In this document: piece by piece, positions 16,653-20,898 of the stretch
Layout: every line of letters starts with the position of its first letter
Position numbering within the stretch: position 1 is the first letter of the stretch
NCBI GenBank assembly: GCA_002633005.1
Contig: NMRA01000121.1
Location: 410,434-431,331, forward strand
Direction: 5' to 3'
DNA length: 20,898 nucleotides
Source of the DNA: Phoronis australis
Lineage: Eukaryota; Phoronida; Phoronidae
Notes under the pieces: model-generated
Databases searched by the model: none
Seen by the model: the letters and a program-made list of their open reading frames with translations, nothing else
Told to the model about the DNA's origin: nothing
Made by a program: the position numbers and the translations under genes

Positions 16653-19600
16653 AAATTAATCAAAAGCTAGGAACCACTAAGTAATGGTTCCTAGTCAAAA
16701 GGAGGCACGACCATCGATCTATTTCTATAATTCAGGGGACGAATAAACCCACCAGGCTGATTTCTTTTCCAAATGCTGATTCCAGAGAGGTTACGTGCTT
16801 CGGTTATTCGTCTGTTAGTTTTAAAAAAATTTTCCTTTCTTTACCTACGGATTTCGATAGCGTGAACAAAAGGTGACAAGTTCATTGATGTGTGTTCTGT
16901 TAGGCAAAACAGTTCTGTGCCCCCCCGACCGGAAGGAGGCAGCTCAAATTACCCCGCGGCTGAGATAATGTAAAGCTGCGACCTTTGACATTCAATTTCT
17001 CAACAATGAGTAGAATAGAAGACCCGTGCCAACATTAAAGTCCTGTTGGCTTTATGAACAATTACATTCATTTAAAGAGGTTGAGTGAGCCTTTACACAA
17101 TCCTTTGAACAAGCTGCCAATTAGGATGACAACAAAGAGAAAAGAGTTACCCATAAATCACCAGAATAGAAACTAACACAGTGTCATCCAGCAGAGTAGA
17201 GTACAAGACAATCGATTGTCAGTCAGCCCATTTCAACCTGGCTTCTGCTAGAACTCGTGACTCGTGACTAGTCGAGATTAAATTATCGAAATTATCGTAA
17301 CAGCTTCGTAATACTCGTCGCTATCAAACCCATGCCGTGCAGTTTCACCGCTGTACTTTCTCCCGGAAATTTGAGCTACCGAGAACACATGGACTTATTC
17401 TGTTATGGAAGTCCGTAATATTAGAAGTTCATGGTAGACCTATTCACAAAACATGATTTGGGTTCTAATTCTGTTTTATTACTGAGTGCCGGGTTGTCGA
17501 CTGGCGCAATACAGCCCAGGACGCAAACGTCGGTGGCAAATTTTCTTGGGGATTGACCACTGGACATAAATGAAAATCGATTTCAGTCTAGAGACCAGTT
17601 ACTTGATTTTCTTTATGAACTGTTAACATAGGTATGTCAATTCAGATTGATAAATAGATCAATACCAATAAATAGAAGTATGTGTGCATCATTCTGTTGC
17701 CGGCTTTTAACAATGAACAGGAGGGCAAATAGTTTGAAATTCAAAAGCTATACAGTGCAATACACATTTGGTGAGCCATCGCACTGTACTCATTACGTGC
17801 CAATTCCCACAGTTGCATATGGTCTGTGTTTCTTGAAAATTGATGAGGTGATGCCGTATTTTTTAGTAGCCCATGCTTTTAGGTCACCCGATTCCAGCTC
17901 AGTGATGTATGGGTCAGAATTTTCCATTGCGCCATCGGCCCGCGCACGTAAAAGTTCTGTATAGGTTTTCTAAAAGTGGAAGCTCTGTAAAATTTGATTA
18001 TGACATTTTTCCAATCTGCCATTAATTGAGTGATGTAACCACGATAAAGTAAAACGATTTAGTAAAACTTAGCAGAATAGTAAAGTATGCTGGAAACAAC
18101 GCTTGAATACCATGGTGACGAAGTTCTCAAAAATGTTTTTACAGTTTTCTAAAATATGAGTTCACTTTCGTTTTATGCAACTTCAGTCTTTTATGAAAAT
18201 CATTAGTTTTATTTTAATAGCCACTCATGCAAAGTTTTAAAAAAATTCCCTTTAATTTATAGAGAACAACGAATAAGGCGTGTATCTGAAACTTTCGCCT
18301 AATCCGATCAGACATTTCTGAGATTCGATGTTGCGATGTTAGCCTCTGACAATGTAGACATCTTTCCAGGGTTTGACAGAACCTTTTTCTTCTGGGCCAC
18401 TACCCGTTATAATCTGTGTCATTATAGCCAGGAGTATTCGACTGCACTTTCAACGTGGGAGGGTGCAAATAGAAATATTGTGTACCCAAGTGTGAAGTTT
18501 AGAAAGTGGACTCGAAAAAGATACCCATTTGTAGGGAACTTCCATGAAAATGTCACGTGAGCATTCCTGGACCGCTGTAGTTTTAGCCAATTAAACATGG
18601 AGCACTACACGAACAGATACCACAACATTAGAATGAGTACATGTTTTGCAACCGCGTATAATAAAAACGCTTCTGTAGATTTTTGTATTTGGAGAAGTGA
18701 CCCCTTTCGCTGGGAATTAAGTCATATAATATACCCTTTCCCTTGGGGGATTGTGTGGGGAAAAGGCGTCCTTTGGTTTAAGTAAACGGATCGTGAAAAA
18801 CATACTTGACTTCTCTTTTCTATGTGTGTACCCCGGACATCACACAGGGCTCAGGCGGTACAAAGCGAGCTGAGGCTCTCTTGTTAACATCACAGTTACG
18901 CTTTGCACTCGCTTTTGTGGCCTTAGTTCCCATGGTCAAACTACATTCACCTGCAGAAGGCCACTTAATGCTGCCCAGCTGAATCACAACAATCCCCTTG
19001 ACGCTGGGTTGAAGCCAAACCAAACAAACCCGTGGCGATCGCTAGCAGTGCGAAAGAAATCAACAAGTGAATCATTCGGTTCAATGGGTTTAGCCCCTAC
19101 ACTGAATTCCATTTAACAAGGTTACGATGTCTTACTAGTATTAACGTAAACACACGGACAATTTAATAATCTTTTTTGTTTAATGCACAACTGTTATATG
19201 TAAATCAATGTTGGACTTCTACAGTTTCAAATGACATATAATTGTAAACGAGCTCTTTCAGGTAATATTACGTATCATTTATTGTCTTTGACAAAGGCCT
19301 AAATATTGGGTTTTAAAACTTTGTTAGTGTAACACAAGTTTTTCCATCTTTTCTGTTCTTACAGTTTGTACTTTTTTATTTCACGCTTTCATTCTTACTG
19401 TATTGTACACTCATATTGACAAAATTAATTCACCCAGTTGAATCTGGGAGTAGTATAGTCCTAGAGTTGAATATACTTCCAATATCCAGTTTTCTTTCAG
19501 AGTAGAAATTTTACTGATAAGTGAGGCTAATTCAAAAGTCACTGCATATACAGATAGTCCCTACCTGTGTTCATGTGAACATACGTTCAACAGGGGGTAC

Positions 19601-20150
19601 ATATCTCGCCAGGACGTAGAAATGCGGTAATGTCGCCGGGATAGGTCTGAGGTAAAACTTTTATATGGCAAAAAAATATTGAGTCACGAGCCATGTTGCA
19701 ATTTTTCCGTCTATGTTACCATGCAATTTAGCCACAAATAATTCATAACGAGTCCAGTAAATGTTTTTGAAAACACAGATTAAGTTTTAACTTAACTATC
19801 GTTTATGATCATAAAACACCTCCATAAATGTAATGTTTGAGGAACCATAGAGTAGAATTTATAATCAGGCCACCGTGAAGGGGTCATTTTCACTCATGTT
19901 TTGACGGTGTTCCGGCAAAGCAACACGTCACTATGACACTAATCGAATTTCAATCAAACTTTTTCCAAACGTTTTCTAAATCACTGTCAGTTGCTGTTTA
20001 GTGTCGGGAATTTCTTATTAATTCTGTAACACAGCGCATTTTGTGTTTTTGGTTGTTTGAAATGAAACCAAACAGAAGACCTTCGCACAATTTTACTTCA
20101 CGAAAGCAATTAATTAGCAACGTTCTAAATATCAGTCCAAATAATATTGA
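16653..20150. other. No recognisable gene upstream of the phospholipase
   Basis: AT-rich DNA with several short open frames (for example 17647-17964, 18336-18560 and 18597-18785 on the plus strand; 18820-19023 on the minus strand). None shows a known motif, and no splice-phase chain linking them could be built. No RNA gene or clear mobile element was seen. Confidence 0.55.
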
Positions 20151-20159
20151 CCAACTTAC

Positions 20160-20290
20160 CTTCAACATATTAAGCAGCCGTTGTTCAATACTAACTGAGT
20201 GAAAGCAACTTGTACAGTATTTGCTCTCGTTCACGATTGCATTCAGGAGAATAGCATCGATCAGCAATATTATTGGTCGAAATGTGTTTA
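20160..20290 (-). other. Candidate orphan exon with strong splice donor (boundary uncertain)
   Basis: On the minus strand a purine-ended AAG is followed at 20159 by GTAAGTTG, an excellent donor. One upstream frame stays open to the donor. The 5' boundary cannot be fixed and the encoded residues match nothing I know. It might be a 5' UTR exon of the phospholipase, part of another gene, or chance. Confidence 0.2.
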
Positions 20291-20631
20291 CTTTGCGTTT
20301 CTGTTGTTGCTATTGGTGATCTCCGGTTGGGGATGACCAATAAACCTCCCACGAAATCGGTGTCCGGTGATTTGAGCACAGGTGGCTAAGCCATTCTATA
20401 GTGTACTGTGGGTTTGTGACAATTAGAAAACAAAAAATCCCAAGACGATGTTACATGACTGTATGTGACGAACGCATTTAGTAAATTTATGGAGCCAGAG
20501 CACTTAATATTGTGATCTGATTGTGGATTCGCTTGTCGAAACTGAAACGACATACTCCTGACTGGCCAAATTCACACAGTTCTAATACTCGATCGCTAGG
20601 TGACCAATTCAAAGCCAGGGAGGAGGCATTG

Positions 20632-20696
20632 TGGCCTGGTTGATAAGTGCCCGCTTTCTTTACTCGAGGTCTTGGGTTCGAGTCCCACCAGGTCAC
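20632..20696 (+). repeat. tRNA-derived SINE head (pol III A and B boxes)
   Basis: TGGTTGATAAG (20637-20647) fits the A-box pattern TRGYNNANNNG, and GGTTCGAGTCC (20675-20685) is a perfect B box. TGGCCTG at 20632-20638 pairs with CAGGTCA at 20689-20695 as an acceptor-like stem. At 65 nt, and without a clear anticodon arm, it is not a functional tRNA. It is best read as a SINE; the minus-strand peptide WDSNPRP that it yields is a common artefact of such elements. The body probably continues downstream, with an uncertain end. Confidence 0.65.
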
Positions 20697-20898
20697 ACTG
20701 CTAAACCCTTGAGCCAGGTTTCTAGCTCCTCAGCTCGGTTTTAACAACATATTAATAAAGCATGAAAATATTTCCAGGTGATCAGTGCAATGGGCCCACA
20801 TGTGAGGCCTGCGCACGTCTGGTACAACGTGTATCAGACCGCCTGCAATTATTTTTTATTATAATTATTGCCAGGTGTGGGGGTGGGCCGGAGGGGTG

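Noticed and set aside
18336-18785. Two consecutive plus-strand open frames (74 and 62 codons)
   Set aside because: No known domain and no splice sites that would join them in a sensible phase. They were considered as a small gene but cannot be supported.
18820-19023. Minus-strand 67-codon open frame with less AT-biased composition
   Set aside because: It looks slightly coding-like, but no homology was recognised and no clear flanking acceptor/donor pair was found.
20487-20696. Minus-strand open frame with WDSNPRP
   Set aside because: This peptide is the typical antisense translation of a tRNA-derived SINE B-box region, not a protein gene.
1-20898. CRISPR arrays, bacterial operons, functional tRNA or rRNA genes
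   Set aside because: No regularly spaced repeats, no Shine-Dalgarno-led gene clusters and no intact structural RNA. The spliced gene shows the DNA is eukaryotic.

Overview
The window looks like draft genomic DNA from a metazoan, most likely a marine invertebrate; I cannot name the species. The evidence is one long gene split into short exons with GT/AG introns, an intron-borne microsatellite, a tRNA-like SINE with pol III boxes, several small inverted-repeat elements, and single lower-case n characters of the kind scaffolders insert. There is no bacterial-style gene packing.

One gene can be supported with confidence. It lies on the minus strand from 15898 down to 4170 and has 12 distinct coding exons. 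I assembled these by hand, and every intron phase agrees (0,1,0,1,1,2,0,0,0,0,1). Joined, they give 586 codons encoding a patatin-like phospholipase/acyl hydrolase. The parts in order are: an N-terminal myristoylation-type start (MGNKQS) followed by basic residues; the patatin oxyanion motif GGGAKG (residues 65-70); the serine motif GTSAG (94-98, Ser96); the catalytic DGG (237-239, Asp237); an acidic/charged linker; a pair of EF-hand calcium-binding loops (359-370 and 405-416); a conserved C-terminal patatin segment (about 443-507); and a proline-rich tail ending in DTTV, a class I PDZ-ligand type C-terminus. The EF-hand pair sits between two blocks that I believe both belong to the patatin fold. 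The layout suggests a membrane-tethered, calcium-responsive, PDZ-scaffolded lipid hydrolase. This architecture is the most interesting biology here.

The assembly around the gene is not clean. Two direct tandem duplications (about 4761-5926 / 5930-7102 and 10917-11451 / 11453-11983) each have a single n exactly at the junction. A third n (13582) lies within a large inverted repeat. The first duplication carries a second copy of exons 10 and 11; the second repeats an intron and nine bases of exon 5. Using both copies of exons 10-11 in series would break the reading frame. Uncollapsed allelic contig ends are therefore the likeliest explanation, although mutually exclusive exons remain possible.

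Outside the gene: 1-4169 holds a CA/TA microsatellite and nothing recognisable as a gene. 15899-20898 holds a 114-bp-arm near-perfect inverted repeat (16391-16641), a possible orphan exon with a strong donor near 20160, and a tRNA-derived SINE at 20632-20696. Introns hold three copies (one an assembly duplicate) of an approximately 67-bp inverted-repeat miniature element, a GC-rich element with 15-bp terminal inverted repeats, an approximately 0.67-kb foldback structure and a long (ATGT)n repeat. Most other open frames are short, lack recognisable motifs or splice context, and are treated as chance.
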